Positions 49,496 through 60,639 of a DNA stretch of 64,000 nt are shown here, one piece after another. The stretch covers positions 2,501 through 66,500 of the forward strand of contig CAKZQS010000009.1 in the NCBI GenBank assembly GCA_937141935.1, in the 5' to 3' direction. A model generated the notes under the pieces. That model did no database searches, was not told the DNA's origin, and was given only the letters and a program-made list of their open reading frames with translations. The number at the start of each line of letters is the position of its first letter. The first letter of the stretch is position 1. This DNA comes from an uncultured Ectothiorhodospiraceae bacterium. GTDB taxonomy: Bacteria; Pseudomonadota; Gammaproteobacteria; Nevskiales; Oceanococcaceae. Made by a program: the position numbers and the translations under genes.

Positions 49496-49519
49496 GCCCC
49501 GGGCCCTGGGGCCCGGGGC
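49496..49519. other. GC-only 11-bp perfect hairpin upstream of the SSS symporter gene
   Basis: gccccgggccc-tg-gggcccggggc. Confidence 0.85.
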
Positions 49520-49561
49520 GGCAAACGGCCGCGCTAGCCGCGGCGCGTCATGGTGCGCCGC

Positions 49562-50998
49562 CTACGCGGCGCAGATGGCATCGCCGTGGTCGTGGGCCTC
49601 GACCAGGCGCTGGTGCAGCGCGCGCACGGCGTGCTCGTACTGCTCTTCATCGATGACGAACTGCATGTCCACCTGACGCATGGACTGATGCATGGCCAGG
49701 ATGCCCACGCCGGCGCGCGCCAGCGCGTCGACCGACTTGGCGAGCAGGCCGGCGACGTTCAGATCCGAGCCGATGGCCGAGACGATGGCCACCTTGCGCA
49801 CCTGCAGCTGGGCCTCGGGGTAATGCTCGGCCACCGCGGCGCGGATGCGCTGCACCGTCTTCAGGTTGGTCGCCAGGAAGTGCGTCACCGTGTTGGCGTT
49901 GACGTCCTTGCTGACAATCGGCGCCTTGAAGCGGCGGATTTCGTCGATGATGCTGCGGTCGTAGTCGGCGAGCATGCCGGACATGTCCGGGTCCAGGCAT
50001 TCCAGCGCATAGATGTTGCGCCGCCCGGCGATGATCTCGACGCAGGGGTTCTCGCTGACGTAGTCCGGCGTGACCAGGGTGCCGTCGTGCTCGGGCTCGA
50101 AGCAGTTCTTGACCCGCAGCGGGATGTTGCTGGCACGCAGCCCCTTGGCCGCCTGCGGGTGGATGGCTTCCATGCCCAGGTTGGCCAGTTGGTCGGCCAC
50201 GTCGTAGTTGGTGCGGCCAATCGGCACGACCTGATCCACGCCCACCAGGCGCGGGTCGGCGCTGGACAGGTGATATTCCTTGTGGATCACCGCCTCGCGC
50301 GCGCCGGTCAGCACGGCGATACGCGAGAAGGTCATCTCGCTGTAGCCGCGATGGAAGGTGCGCATCAGCCCGGCCTCGCAGTGCGCATAGCCGGTGACGA
50401 TCGGCAGCTCGCGGCGCAGGTCGATGCCGGCGAAGGCATTGCGGATGGCCTCGTCCAGGCTGTGCTGCTTGGCCGAGTTCCAGCCGGTCAGGTCGACGAA
50501 GCGGGCGTCAATGCCCTCCTCGCGCAGCAAGTGGGTCATGTTCCAGGCGCTGTGCGCCTCGCCCAGGCTGGCCAGCATCTCCTTGACGGTGTTCAGGTAG
50601 CTGCCCAGGGCGAAGTGCCCATGCCGGCAAACGCTTTGCAGGTCGGCCAGGCAGCGCTCGGCATCCTTCAGCCGCGTGGTGATGAAGGACATGCTGCGCT
50701 GCAGGAGCACGTCGTCGCTGAACAGGCCCTCGTTGATCTCGCGGATGCGGGCGCTGACGCGGTCCAGACCCACCAGCCAGTCGCTGCGCTCGTCGGCGTT
50801 GGCGAACAGCGCGTAGACGCCGGGCTCGCCGGTTTTCTTGTGGCTCAGCAGCAGGTCGGTCATGCCGCCATAGGCGGACACGACGAAGATGCGGTTGTAG
50901 GGGTTGTCGGCGTAGCCGGGGCCGAGCACGACGTTGTCGCGCACGGCCTCGTAGTTGCTCATCGACGTGCCGCCGATCTTTTCGACGGTATGTTGCAT
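49562..50998 (-). CDS. ask: aspartate kinase (ectoine-type)
   Basis: TVEKIGGTSMSNYEAVRDNVVL...FVVSAYGGMTDLLLSHKKTGEPG; directly downstream of ectABC. Confidence 0.92.
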   Translation of the reverse strand: MQHTVEKIGGTSMSNYEAVRDNVVLGPGYADNPYNRIFVVSAYGGMTDLLLSHKKTGEPGVYALFANADERSDWLVGLDRVSARIREINEGLFSDDVLLQRSMSFITTRLKDAERCLADLQSVCRHGHFALGSYLNTVKEMLASLGEAHSAWNMTHLLREEGIDARFVDLTGWNSAKQHSLDEAIRNAFAGIDLRRELPIVTGYAHCEAGLMRTFHRGYSEMTFSRIAVLTGAREAVIHKEYHLSSADPRLVGVDQVVPIGRTNYDVADQLANLGMEAIHPQAAKGLRASNIPLRVKNCFEPEHDGTLVTPDYVSENPCVEIIAGRRNIYALECLDPDMSGMLADYDRSIIDEIRRFKAPIVSKDVNANTVTHFLATNLKTVQRIRAAVAEHYPEAQLQVRKVAIVSAIGSDLNVAGLLAKSVDALARAGVGILAMHQSMRQVDMQFVIDEEQYEHAVRALHQRLVEAHDHGDAICAA

Positions 50999-51017
50999 GC
51001 GGGGTGTTCCTCCTTGC

Positions 51018-51041
51018 GCGGGCCGCCAAAGGGCGGCCCGC
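51018..51041. other. intercistronic 10-bp hairpin between ectC and ask, next to the ask Shine-Dalgarno
   Basis: gcgggccgcc-aaag-ggcggcccgc; minus-strand AAGGAGGA lies just downstream of the stem. Confidence 0.85.
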
Positions 51042-51054
51042 ATGGGGGGCCGAT

Positions 51055-51453
51055 TCAGTCTTCGACCGTCTCGGCGTCGAGCTCGTAGGCGCCTTGCGCG
51101 TTATGCACTTCCTTGCCGTGCAGCGGCGGGTTGAAGACGCAGGCCATCTTCATTTCCTTGCGCGCCCGCAGGATGTGCTTGTCGTGCTTGTCCAGCGCGT
51201 ACATCGTGCCGGCCTCGATCGGGTAAACCCGGCCGTCGGCCACGGTTTCCACCTCACCCTCACCGGAAACGCAATACACCGACTCGAGGTGGTTTTGGTA
51301 ATGCAGCTCCAGTTCGGCGCCTTCGTAAATCGTCGTGATGTGGAAGGAAAAGCCCATCTGGTCGCCCTTGAGCAGCAGACGGGTGCTTTCCCAGCCCTTG
51401 GACACGATGCGGCGCGGGCCCTGCTCGGCCTCTTTGAGGTTGCGTACGATCAT
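51055..51453 (-). CDS. ectC: L-ectoine synthase
   Basis: [69 protein letters not shown]. Confidence 0.97.
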   Translation of the reverse strand: MIVRNLKEAEQGPRRIVSKGWESTRLLLKGDQMGFSFHITTIYEGAELELHYQNHLESVYCVSGEGEVETVADGRVYPIEAGTMYALDKHDKHILRARKEMKMACVFNPPLHGKEVHNAQGAYELDAETVED

Positions 51454-51464
51454 CTAGGCTCTCC

Positions 51465-52823
<1,359 letters not shown>

Positions 52824-52830
52824 TCAGGCT

Positions 52831-53349
52831 TCAGGCCGGCGTGGCAAAGGGGCCGATGCGGTACAGCACCTCGCTGTCGTGCGCGCCGGCAAAATGTGCC
52901 TCGCGCTCAAACAGCGTGTGCCGCTCACCATCGGCGCCCCATTGGCGCGCCAGGCCTTCGAACAGCGCCCAGGAGGCGGCGTTGTCCGGGGTGATCGTGG
53001 TTTCCAGGTGGTCAATGTCGCGGTTGCCATCGCGCTGCAGGATGGCGCTGATCAAGCGCTTGGCCAGCCCGCGACCGCGGGCCCGCTCGTCCACCGCCAC
53101 CTGCCAGACGAACAGCGTCGTCGGCCGCGGCGGCACGCGGTAGCCGGACACGAAGCCGACCACGTCGCCGTCCATGACCGCGGCACAGGACGTGGCCGCG
53201 AAGTGGCTGCACTGCAGCAGGTTGCAATAGACCGAGTTCTCATCCAGCGGCTTGCAGCGGGCAATCAGCTGGTGCACGGCGTGGCCTTCCGTCGCGGCGG
53301 GTTCGCGCAGGATCAAGTCGGTGTCGTCTGATGGGTCCGAATCAGGCAT
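52831..53349 (-). CDS. ectA: diaminobutyrate acetyltransferase
   Basis: LILREPAATEGHAVHQLIARCKPLDENSVYCNLLQCSHFAATS...VWQVAVDERARGRGLAKRLI. Confidence 0.96.
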   Translation of the reverse strand: MPDSDPSDDTDLILREPAATEGHAVHQLIARCKPLDENSVYCNLLQCSHFAATSCAAVMDGDVVGFVSGYRVPPRPTTLFVWQVAVDERARGRGLAKRLISAILQRDGNRDIDHLETTITPDNAASWALFEGLARQWGADGERHTLFEREAHFAGAHDSEVLYRIGPFATPA

Positions 53350-53613
53350 GGGTTTTGCGTAGCTGTGGGCCAGTATGGTTGCCACTGCCGCCACGGGGGC
53401 GGCCGCGCAAACGGGCGATGATCGCCGCGCCATGCACAGGCCCGGCGGGGGAGCCGGGCGGCCTCGCGCTTCGATGCGACCACTCGCGCGAATCGACCAA
53501 CCCGGAGGTTGTGTCGCAGCGGCGGAGTGTGTGGTCAGCGAAGTCTTGAGTCTGGGTCTTGGAAATTCAAAACACGAGCATTATCAGCGATTTCCGGACT
53601 CAAGTCCACTCTG

Positions 53614-53636
53614 ACCCCGTAGTGCTACGGGGTTTT
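53614..53636 (+). terminator. intrinsic terminator-like hairpin
   Basis: accccgta-gtgc-tacggggt followed by ttt. Confidence 0.6.
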
Positions 53637-53756
53637 GCCTCGCAAGTTCCTGCCAGCAAAGCATTGGCAACAATCTTGCTTTGTGCTTGGCAATCCACGC
53701 CCGCATGGCTATGCTGCGACGCTGGAGACCTGTCTACATAACACTGGAGAACCGCC

Positions 53757-56678
53757 ATGTTCCGTCCCCAGAGCATGATGCTCGCGGGCGGCCTTGTTGT
53801 TGCCGCGACCGCGTGGCTGGCTGCCCCTGACTCGACCCCCAAAGACTGCAGTGGTGGCGGCCTCGCCTGCCCTGCCCCCCTCGTCCCCGTGGAGGCCGAA
53901 GGAAGCGCCAAGATGGCGCGCTACGACATGCGGGCTCGCGCCCACAGCGCCCCGCCGGCCGGCGGCCTGCGCAAGGCCTATGAGGCCAAGCAGGCCCTGC
54001 AGACTCGCAAGGCCGACGTGCGCGGCGCCAGTGGCGAGTGGGAGCAATATGGCCAAGGCCCGCTGCTGGCCAGCGGCCTGGCCCACAACCTCGACCTGGC
54101 GCCGCTGCCGCGGACCAACCTGTTCCGCTACGCCGGCCGGGTCGACGACTTCGCCTATGACCCGGTCAACCAGCGCCTGTTCGTGGCGGTGGGCACCGGC
54201 GGCATCTGGATGAGCGAAGCCACCAACGGCGATGTCTGGACGCTGGGCAACTACTGGGTCAGCGTGGGCGACAACCTGCCCACGCAGGCCAACGGCGGCG
54301 TGCTTTGGACCGCCGGCGGCGGTGGCACGCTGGTCTCGGCCGGCGGCGACAGCGTGATGTCCACCGGCGCCTATCACGGCCTGGGCGCGCACTGGACCAC
54401 CGATCTCGGTGTGACCTGGACGCGCTCCGAGGGCTTCCCCGACGACGCGCTGGTGTTCAACACCGAAGCCGATCCGGGCAACCCCAACATCCTGTACATC
54501 GCCTCGAGCAAGGGCCTGTACCGCTCCGACGATGCCGGCCGCAGCTTCCGCAACGTGGCGCTGCCGACCACGCCGGAATGCGCGGGCAATATCGACCCGA
54601 CCTCGGCCTGCAACCTGGCCAACGTCGTCTCCGACGTCGTGGTCAAGGCCCCTGGCGGCGTGGGCAACTTCAGCTGCAAGAACACCGGCTGCCCGGTGCT
54701 GGCCGCTGTCGGCTGGCGCGCCGGCGCGCAGTTCTACTCGGACGGCGTGACCCCGCAGTCGCCGGCCAACGGCCTGTATCGATCCGACACCGGCCAGGTG
54801 GGGAGCTTCGAGCGCCTGGAACTGGCTGAGCTGGACAAGACCACCGGCCAGGGCTTTGCCCCGCAGGAGCGCATCGGTCGCGTCGAGATGGGCGTGGCCA
54901 ATGGCCCGCTGCAGGACCACAACTATGTCTACGCGATGGTCGGCGATGCCGTGCTGCTGCAGGGCGGCAACTACACCGCCGATCCGCCGCTGGACATCAT
55001 CCTGGGCGAAAACCCGGTCACCACGCTGGTCAACGGCATCTACGTCAGCTCCGACTTCGGCAGCACCTGGACGCAGATGGCGGACACGCTGGAGCTGGGC
55101 ACTACCCCGGGCCCCTTCGCCGCGCTGATCCCGCCGGGTGTGCAGTCCTGGTACAACCAGTACATCAAGCCCGACCCGACCCGGCAGGTGCCGGGCCTGG
55201 GCATCCCCACCCGCCTGGTCTACGGCCTGGAAGAGGTCTTCCAGAACCCGGTCGAAGTGCCGCTGGATGGCACGCTGCAGGCTTTCAACCCCAACGACTT
55301 CCAGAACATCGGCTATTACTTCTCGGCCGAGGGCGCGCTGAACATCAGCGTGCACCCCGACCAGCACGCCAACATCTGGATTCCGGACGGCCTGGGCGGC
55401 GTCTGCCTGTTTATCGGCCACGATGGCGGTGTGAACCGCCAGTGCACGCTGCCCGGTCAGCCGCTGACCCCGCAAGGCTGGTCCTACGGCGAGAACGACG
55501 GCTTCTACACGCTGCTGCCCTATGGCTTTGACGTGGCCAAGGACGGCACCGTGTGGTGGGGTCTGCAGGACAACGGCTCCGGCTTCACCGGCGCCGACGG
55601 CGTGTCGATCCAGGCCCACGGCGGCGACGGCGTGTACGCGGCCGTGGACCCGGACAACTCGGATCTGTCCTACACCGAGTCGCAGAACGGCGGCCTGCGC
55701 CGCACCACCGACCGCGGCCTGACCTCCACCGGCATCGCGCCGCCCTACGCCCGCGTGAACTTCGTCAACTGGTTCCAGATGGACCCGCTCGACCCGAACC
55801 ACATGATCACGACGGCCAACCAGGTCTTCGAGACGCTGGACGCGCCGAACGTGACCAGCGGCACCTGGAACGAGGTTTACCGCCTGGGCGTGAACCCGCG
55901 CACCGAGGTGCTGTTCACGGCCAAGGTGGCCGATGTGCACGGCTCGGCGATCTACGTCGGCGCCTGCGGCGACTGCGGCGTGACCACGAACGACACGGGC
56001 TTCCAGAACAAGCTGGCGACCAATATCGGCGGCAGCCGGGATCCGGTACCGGGCACCTCGCAGGGCTGGCACACGGCCACCGCGGCCGGCCTGCCGAACC
56101 GCTACATCGGCGCCATCGAGATCGACCCCGAAGACCCCTTCACCGTGTACGTCGGCCTGCATGGCTATGACTCCGGCGGCCTGCGTGGCCCCGGCGCCTT
56201 CGGTGACCAGAACCCGGTCGACCCGCAGGTCGAGGCCGGCAACCTGTTCAAGTCCACCGACGCCGGCGAAACCTTCGTGCCGATCCAGGGCAGCCTGCCG
56301 GTCACGCCGATCGACAACATCCTGGTGCGCGACGGCCAGCTGCTGGTCGCCACGAACCTGGGCGTGTTCATCTCCAGCGACCTGGAAGGCTCCGACTGGG
56401 CCCCGCTGGGCAGCAACCTGCCGAACGTGCCGGTCACCCAGATCAAGATGCAGCCGGGCAACCCGAACACGCTGTTCGCGTCGACCTACGGCCGCCACAT
56501 CTGGACCTACACCTTCCCGGCGGACGCCCAGATGAGCGAAAACCCGGTGGATGCCCGTCGTGATCGCGGCTCCGCGGCCCGCGCGGCCGGCAGCTCGCTG
56601 CGTGGCGGCGCCGCCGGCGGCCTGGCGTTGCTGGTGCTGGCACTGCTTGGCCTGCGGCGTATGCGCCGCGCCCACTAA
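53757..56678 (+). CDS. secreted beta-propeller (BNR/sortilin-like) protein with GlyGly-CTERM-like sorting tail
   Basis: Signal-like N-terminus; repeated Asp-box-like segments (GLYRSDDAGRSF, GIYVSSDFGSTWTQ, NLFKSTDAGETF); C-terminus SSLRGGAAGGLALLVLALLGLRRMRRAH. Confidence 0.8.
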   Translation: MFRPQSMMLAGGLVVAATAWLAAPDSTPKDCSGGGLACPAPLVPVEAEGSAKMARYDMRARAHSAPPAGGLRKAYEAKQALQTRKADVRGASGEWEQYGQGPLLASGLAHNLDLAPLPRTNLFRYAGRVDDFAYDPVNQRLFVAVGTGGIWMSEATNGDVWTLGNYWVSVGDNLPTQANGGVLWTAGGGGTLVSAGGDSVMSTGAYHGLGAHWTTDLGVTWTRSEGFPDDALVFNTEADPGNPNILYIASSKGLYRSDDAGRSFRNVALPTTPECAGNIDPTSACNLANVVSDVVVKAPGGVGNFSCKNTGCPVLAAVGWRAGAQFYSDGVTPQSPANGLYRSDTGQVGSFERLELAELDKTTGQGFAPQERIGRVEMGVANGPLQDHNYVYAMVGDAVLLQGGNYTADPPLDIILGENPVTTLVNGIYVSSDFGSTWTQMADTLELGTTPGPFAALIPPGVQSWYNQYIKPDPTRQVPGLGIPTRLVYGLEEVFQNPVEVPLDGTLQAFNPNDFQNIGYYFSAEGALNISVHPDQHANIWIPDGLGGVCLFIGHDGGVNRQCTLPGQPLTPQGWSYGENDGFYTLLPYGFDVAKDGTVWWGLQDNGSGFTGADGVSIQAHGGDGVYAAVDPDNSDLSYTESQNGGLRRTTDRGLTSTGIAPPYARVNFVNWFQMDPLDPNHMITTANQVFETLDAPNVTSGTWNEVYRLGVNPRTEVLFTAKVADVHGSAIYVGACGDCGVTTNDTGFQNKLATNIGGSRDPVPGTSQGWHTATAAGLPNRYIGAIEIDPEDPFTVYVGLHGYDSGGLRGPGAFGDQNPVDPQVEAGNLFKSTDAGETFVPIQGSLPVTPIDNILVRDGQLLVATNLGVFISSDLEGSDWAPLGSNLPNVPVTQIKMQPGNPNTLFASTYGRHIWTYTFPADAQMSENPVDARRDRGSAARAAGSSLRGGAAGGLALLVLALLGLRRMRRAH

Positions 56679-56713
56679 GGCGTAGACAACAAGGCCCGAC
56701 CACGGGCCGCCAG

Positions 56714-56749
56714 GCCGGTGGCAGCGCAAGCTGCCGCCGGCTTTTTTTT
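56714..56749 (+). terminator. strong intrinsic terminator
   Basis: gccggtggcagc-gcaa-gctgccgccggc followed by tttttttt. Confidence 0.92.
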
Positions 56750-56791
56750 GCCCGAGGCCGCTACACTGGCGCCACACAGGGAGGATTGCGC

Positions 56792-57211
56792 ATGGCTTCG
56801 CGGCGCTTTGGCTGGAACAACTTCGCCCCACGCTGGTTTTTTGCACTGCTGCTGGTGCTGTCCACCTGGAACCCGGCCGGGCTGTCCTGGATGCACTGGG
56901 CACTGGCCGACCTGCGCAGCTTTGGCCCTTGGCAGGCGCTCAGCGGCCTGCTGCTGATCGTGGGCTGGACGATTTACCTGCGGGCCACCTTCCGCTCGCT
57001 GGGCGTCGTCGGCATGGCGCTGGTCGCGGCCCTTTTCGCCTGCCTGGTGTGGCTGCTGTTCGAGCTGGGATGGGTGCGGCGCGATTCGGCGCAGGCCGTG
57101 GCCTGGCTGGTGGAGTTTGGCGTGGCGACGCTGATGGCCGTGGGCATGAGCTGGTCGCATGTGCGCCGGCGCCTGAGCGGCCAGGTGGACATGGACGACG
57201 TCGAGGAATAG
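56792..57211 (+). CDS. DUF6524-like small integral membrane protein
   Basis: MASRRFGWNNFAPRWFFALLLVLSTWNPAGLSW...; four predicted TM segments. Confidence 0.7.
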   Translation: MASRRFGWNNFAPRWFFALLLVLSTWNPAGLSWMHWALADLRSFGPWQALSGLLLIVGWTIYLRATFRSLGVVGMALVAALFACLVWLLFELGWVRRDSAQAVAWLVEFGVATLMAVGMSWSHVRRRLSGQVDMDDVEE

Positions 57212-57447
57212 CGCCCGAGCCCGGCGCCAACCCCGGCGCCGACGCCGGCGTCCATACCGGCCCGAATCCCCGCCCCACGGGCGGCGGTGGGCCGCGCCGA
57301 CATTACAGGCTCGCCGCGGCGGGCGAAAAGCTTTAGCATTCGCGCTCCGCTGCGCGCCTCACGCGCGCACGCGCGCTGCTGTTCCGGCAGCCGATCGCGG
57401 CGTCATACCCCACAGGCGACGCCTCACGATTCACCAAGGAAAGCACC

Positions 57448-59271
57448 ATGCACCAATACAAAGCGCCTCTGCGCGACATGAAGTTCCTCCTGCACGAGGT
57501 CTTCGATTACGACGCCCACTACGCCGGCCTGCCCGGTGGCGAAAACGCCAGCCCCGACATCGTCGATGCCGTGCTCGACGAAATGGCGCGTTTTTGCGAA
57601 ACCGAAATCGCCCCGCTAAACCAGTCGGGCGATGAGGAAGGCTGCCGCCTGGAAGATGGCCAGGTCATCACGCCCAAGGGCTTCAAGGAGGCCTACGCGG
57701 CCTTCCGCGACGCCGGCTGGCCCAGCCTGTCGCACCCCGAGGAGTTCGGCGGCCAGGGCCTGCCGATGTCGCTCGGCCTGATCAAGCACGAGCTGATCGC
57801 CACGGCGAACTGGTCCTGGAGCATGTACCCGGGCCTGTCCATCGGCGCGATGAACACGATCTTCCTGCACGGCAGCGACGAGCAGAAAGACCGCTTCCTG
57901 AAGCCGCTGGTCTCCGGCGAGTGGCTGGGCACGATGTGCCTGACCGAGCCGCATTGCGGCACCGACCTGGGCCAGCTCAAGACCCGCGCCGAGCCCAATG
58001 GCGACGGCACCTACAAGGTCAGCGGCACGAAGATCTTCATCTCTTCGGGCGACCATGATTTCAGCGACAACATCATCCACATCGTGCTGGCCCGCCTCCC
58101 CGATGCGCCCGAGGGCACCAAGGGCATCTCGCTCTTCATCATCCCCAAGCTGAAGGTCAATGCCGACGGCAGCGCCGGCGAGAGCAACAACGTCAGCTGT
58201 GGCTCGCTGGAAAAGAAGATGGGCATCAAGGCCTCGGCCACCGCCGTCATCAACTTCGATGGCAGCGAGGCGGTGATGCTGGGCGAGCCCAACAAGGGCA
58301 TGGAGGCGATGTTCACCTTCATGAACACCGCCCGCATCGGCACCGGCATCCAGGGCATCGCCCACACCGAGCTGTCCTACCAGGGCGCCGTGGCCTATGC
58401 CAAGGAGCGCCGCTCGATGCGCGCGCTGTCGGGCAAGAAAGAGCCCGAGAAGCCGGCCGATGCGCTGATCTACCACGCCGACGTGCGCCGCATGCTGCTG
58501 ACCCAGAAGGCGATTGCCGAGGGCGGCCGGGCGATGCTGTACCACGCCGCCAAATACGCCGACAAGATGGCCACCGGCGACGCCGAGGCCTGGAAGGTCT
58601 TCGACGACAAGCTCGGCTTTTTGACCCCGATCATCAAGGGTTTTCTGACCGAGCTGGGCTTCGAGGCCGCCAACCACGGCGTGCAGGTCTTCGGCGGCCA
58701 CGGCTACATCCACGAGTGGGGCATGGAGCAGATCGTGCGCGACGCGCGCATCGCCACGCTCTATGAAGGCACCACCGGCATCCAGGCCTTGGACCTGCTG
58801 GGCCGCAAGGTCATCATCATGTCCCGCGGCAAGGCCGTCGTGGAGTTCACCGGCGAGATCGCCCGTTTCTGCGCCCAGCACAACCCGGTCACCGGCTCAC
58901 GCCGCCGCCGTGTGCTGCGCCGCTACGTGACGGCGCTGTCCTCGCTGTCGGTCAAGTGGAACTGGCTGACCGCCCGCATCCTGCTCAACGCCCGCAAGGA
59001 GCGTGACGCCGTGGGCGCCGCCGCCGTGGACTTCCTGATGTTCTCGGGCTACGTGACGATGGCCTACTTCTGGGCGCAGATGCTGGTCACCGCCTACGAG
59101 AAGCTGGAACAGGGCGGCAACGAAACGCCGGACTTCTACAAGGCCAAGATCCGCACCGCCGAGTTCTACCTGGACCGCATCCTGCCGCGCAACGAGGCGC
59201 ATGCCGAGGCCATCGCCGCCGGCCCGCGCTCGACGATGGCGCTGGACCAGGATCACTTCATCTTCGAATAA
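57448..59271 (+). CDS. acyl-CoA dehydrogenase with C-terminal extension (DmdC-like subfamily)
   Basis: GTMCLTEPHCGTDLGQLKTRAEPNGDGTYKVSGTKIFIS; GGHGYIHEWGMEQIVRDARIATLYEGTTGIQALDLLGRK. Confidence 0.92.
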   Translation: MHQYKAPLRDMKFLLHEVFDYDAHYAGLPGGENASPDIVDAVLDEMARFCETEIAPLNQSGDEEGCRLEDGQVITPKGFKEAYAAFRDAGWPSLSHPEEFGGQGLPMSLGLIKHELIATANWSWSMYPGLSIGAMNTIFLHGSDEQKDRFLKPLVSGEWLGTMCLTEPHCGTDLGQLKTRAEPNGDGTYKVSGTKIFISSGDHDFSDNIIHIVLARLPDAPEGTKGISLFIIPKLKVNADGSAGESNNVSCGSLEKKMGIKASATAVINFDGSEAVMLGEPNKGMEAMFTFMNTARIGTGIQGIAHTELSYQGAVAYAKERRSMRALSGKKEPEKPADALIYHADVRRMLLTQKAIAEGGRAMLYHAAKYADKMATGDAEAWKVFDDKLGFLTPIIKGFLTELGFEAANHGVQVFGGHGYIHEWGMEQIVRDARIATLYEGTTGIQALDLLGRKVIIMSRGKAVVEFTGEIARFCAQHNPVTGSRRRRVLRRYVTALSSLSVKWNWLTARILLNARKERDAVGAAAVDFLMFSGYVTMAYFWAQMLVTAYEKLEQGGNETPDFYKAKIRTAEFYLDRILPRNEAHAEAIAAGPRSTMALDQDHFIFE

Positions 59272-59319
59272 ACCCTTCGAAGACGCGCCCCGGGCTGGCC
59301 CCGGGGGGCGCGCTGATCG

Positions 59320-59354
59320 GCCGCCGCAGCCTTCCTGGCTGCGGCGGCTTTTTT
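59320..59354 (+). terminator. intrinsic terminator downstream of the acyl-CoA dehydrogenase
   Basis: gccgccgcagcc-ttcct-ggctgcggcggc followed by tttttt. Confidence 0.92.
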
Positions 59355-59393
59355 ATGCGCCCCGGCGCGCGGGTGTGCCCTGGGGGCGCGGCG

Positions 59394-59870
59394 CTAGAGC
59401 AAGGCCTCGATGTCCTTGCCGATGGACTCGGGCTTGTCCACCGAGCCATAACGCTTGACCACCTCCCCCTCGCGGTTGACCAGGAACTTGGTGAAGTTCC
59501 ACTTGATGCCCTCGCTGCCCAGCAGGCCCTTCTGCGCGCTCTTGAGCTCCTGGTACAGCGGATGGGCCTCGTCGCCGTTGACCTTGACCTTGGCAAACAT
59601 CGGGAAGCTGACGTTGTAGGTCAGGCTGCAGAAGGACTGGATGTCCGCCTCGCTGCCCGGCTCCTGGCTGCCGAACTGGTTGCAGGGAAAACCCAGCACC
59701 GCGAAGCCGCGATCCTTGTACTGCGCGTACAGCGCCTCCAGGCCCTCGTACTGCGGCGTGAAACCGCACTTGCTGGCGACGTTGACGATCAGCAGAACCT
59801 GGCCGCGGTAGTCCTCCAGCGTGGTCGGCTGGCCGTCGATGGTGGTGACGCTGTGCTCGTAGATGCTCAT
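59394..59870 (-). CDS. glutathione peroxidase family protein
   Basis: LLIVNVASKCGFTPQYEGLEALYAQYKDRGFAVLGFPCNQFGSQEPG; KWNFTKFLVNREGEVV. Confidence 0.96.
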   Translation of the reverse strand: MSIYEHSVTTIDGQPTTLEDYRGQVLLIVNVASKCGFTPQYEGLEALYAQYKDRGFAVLGFPCNQFGSQEPGSEADIQSFCSLTYNVSFPMFAKVKVNGDEAHPLYQELKSAQKGLLGSEGIKWNFTKFLVNREGEVVKRYGSVDKPESIGKDIEALL

Positions 59871-59982
59871 GGGGTGTCCGGATGCATGGCGAGCCCGGAT
59901 TGTACGCCCGCCGGGGCCTGTCGCGGCCCGGCTACAATCGCCCCCAGAAGCGCGCACACCGCGGCGCACACCGGAGACTGCG

Positions 59983-60639
59983 ATGCCCCTGCCCGCGCCC
60001 CTGTGGCCTTATGTCGGCGCCTGCGCCATCGGCCTGGCCATGACCCTGCTGGCCGACGCCCGCGGCCAGCGCGCGCTGGAGTGGGTGGGCAAGCCGCTCG
60101 CCGCGCTGGCCTTCGTCGCCGCCGGTTTCGCCTGGGGCGGACTGGACTCGCCCTATGCGCAGTGGATTCTGGCCGGGCTGGTCTTCGGCGCGCTGGGCGA
60201 TGTGCTGCTGATCCCCCCGGGCACCGGCAAGGTCTTTCTGGGTGGCATGGTCGCCTTCGCGCTGGGCCACCTGTTCTATGTCGTGGCCTTTGCCCAGTGG
60301 CCGATGACCGCCACGGCGCTGGCCGGCGCCACGCTGGGCATGCTGCTCTTCGCGCTGCTGATCGGCCGCTGGCTGATGCCGCACGTGCCCCGCGACTTCG
60401 TGGGCCCCGTGCTGGGTTACATCGGCATCATCAGCCTGATGGTGGCGGTGGGCATCGCGATCACGCTGGCCGGCGCCCCCTGGCCCTTGCTGGTCGGGGC
60501 CATTGGCTTCGCGCTGTCGGATCTGGCCGTGGCGCGGCACCGCTTCGTGGCGCCGGGCCGCGGCAACCGCCTGTGGGGGCTGCCGCTGTATTTCGCCTCG
60601 CAGCTGGTCATTGCCAGCACCGTGATCTATGCGCCCTGA
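59983..60639 (+). CDS. YhhN family lysoplasmalogenase-like membrane protein
   Basis: Eight-TM protein; FVAAGFAWGG...LVFGALGDVLLIPP...FALGHLFYVVAF. Confidence 0.88.
   Translation: MPLPAPLWPYVGACAIGLAMTLLADARGQRALEWVGKPLAALAFVAAGFAWGGLDSPYAQWILAGLVFGALGDVLLIPPGTGKVFLGGMVAFALGHLFYVVAFAQWPMTATALAGATLGMLLFALLIGRWLMPHVPRDFVGPVLGYIGIISLMVAVGIAITLAGAPWPLLVGAIGFALSDLAVARHRFVAPGRGNRLWGLPLYFASQLVIASTVIYAP

Noticed and set aside
53709-56903. 1064-aa minus-strand ORF antisense to the beta-propeller gene
   Set aside because: Composition is low-complexity Gly/Ala/Arg/Val/His typical of antisense frames in GC-rich DNA; the plus-strand protein has coherent domain motifs and flanking terminators.
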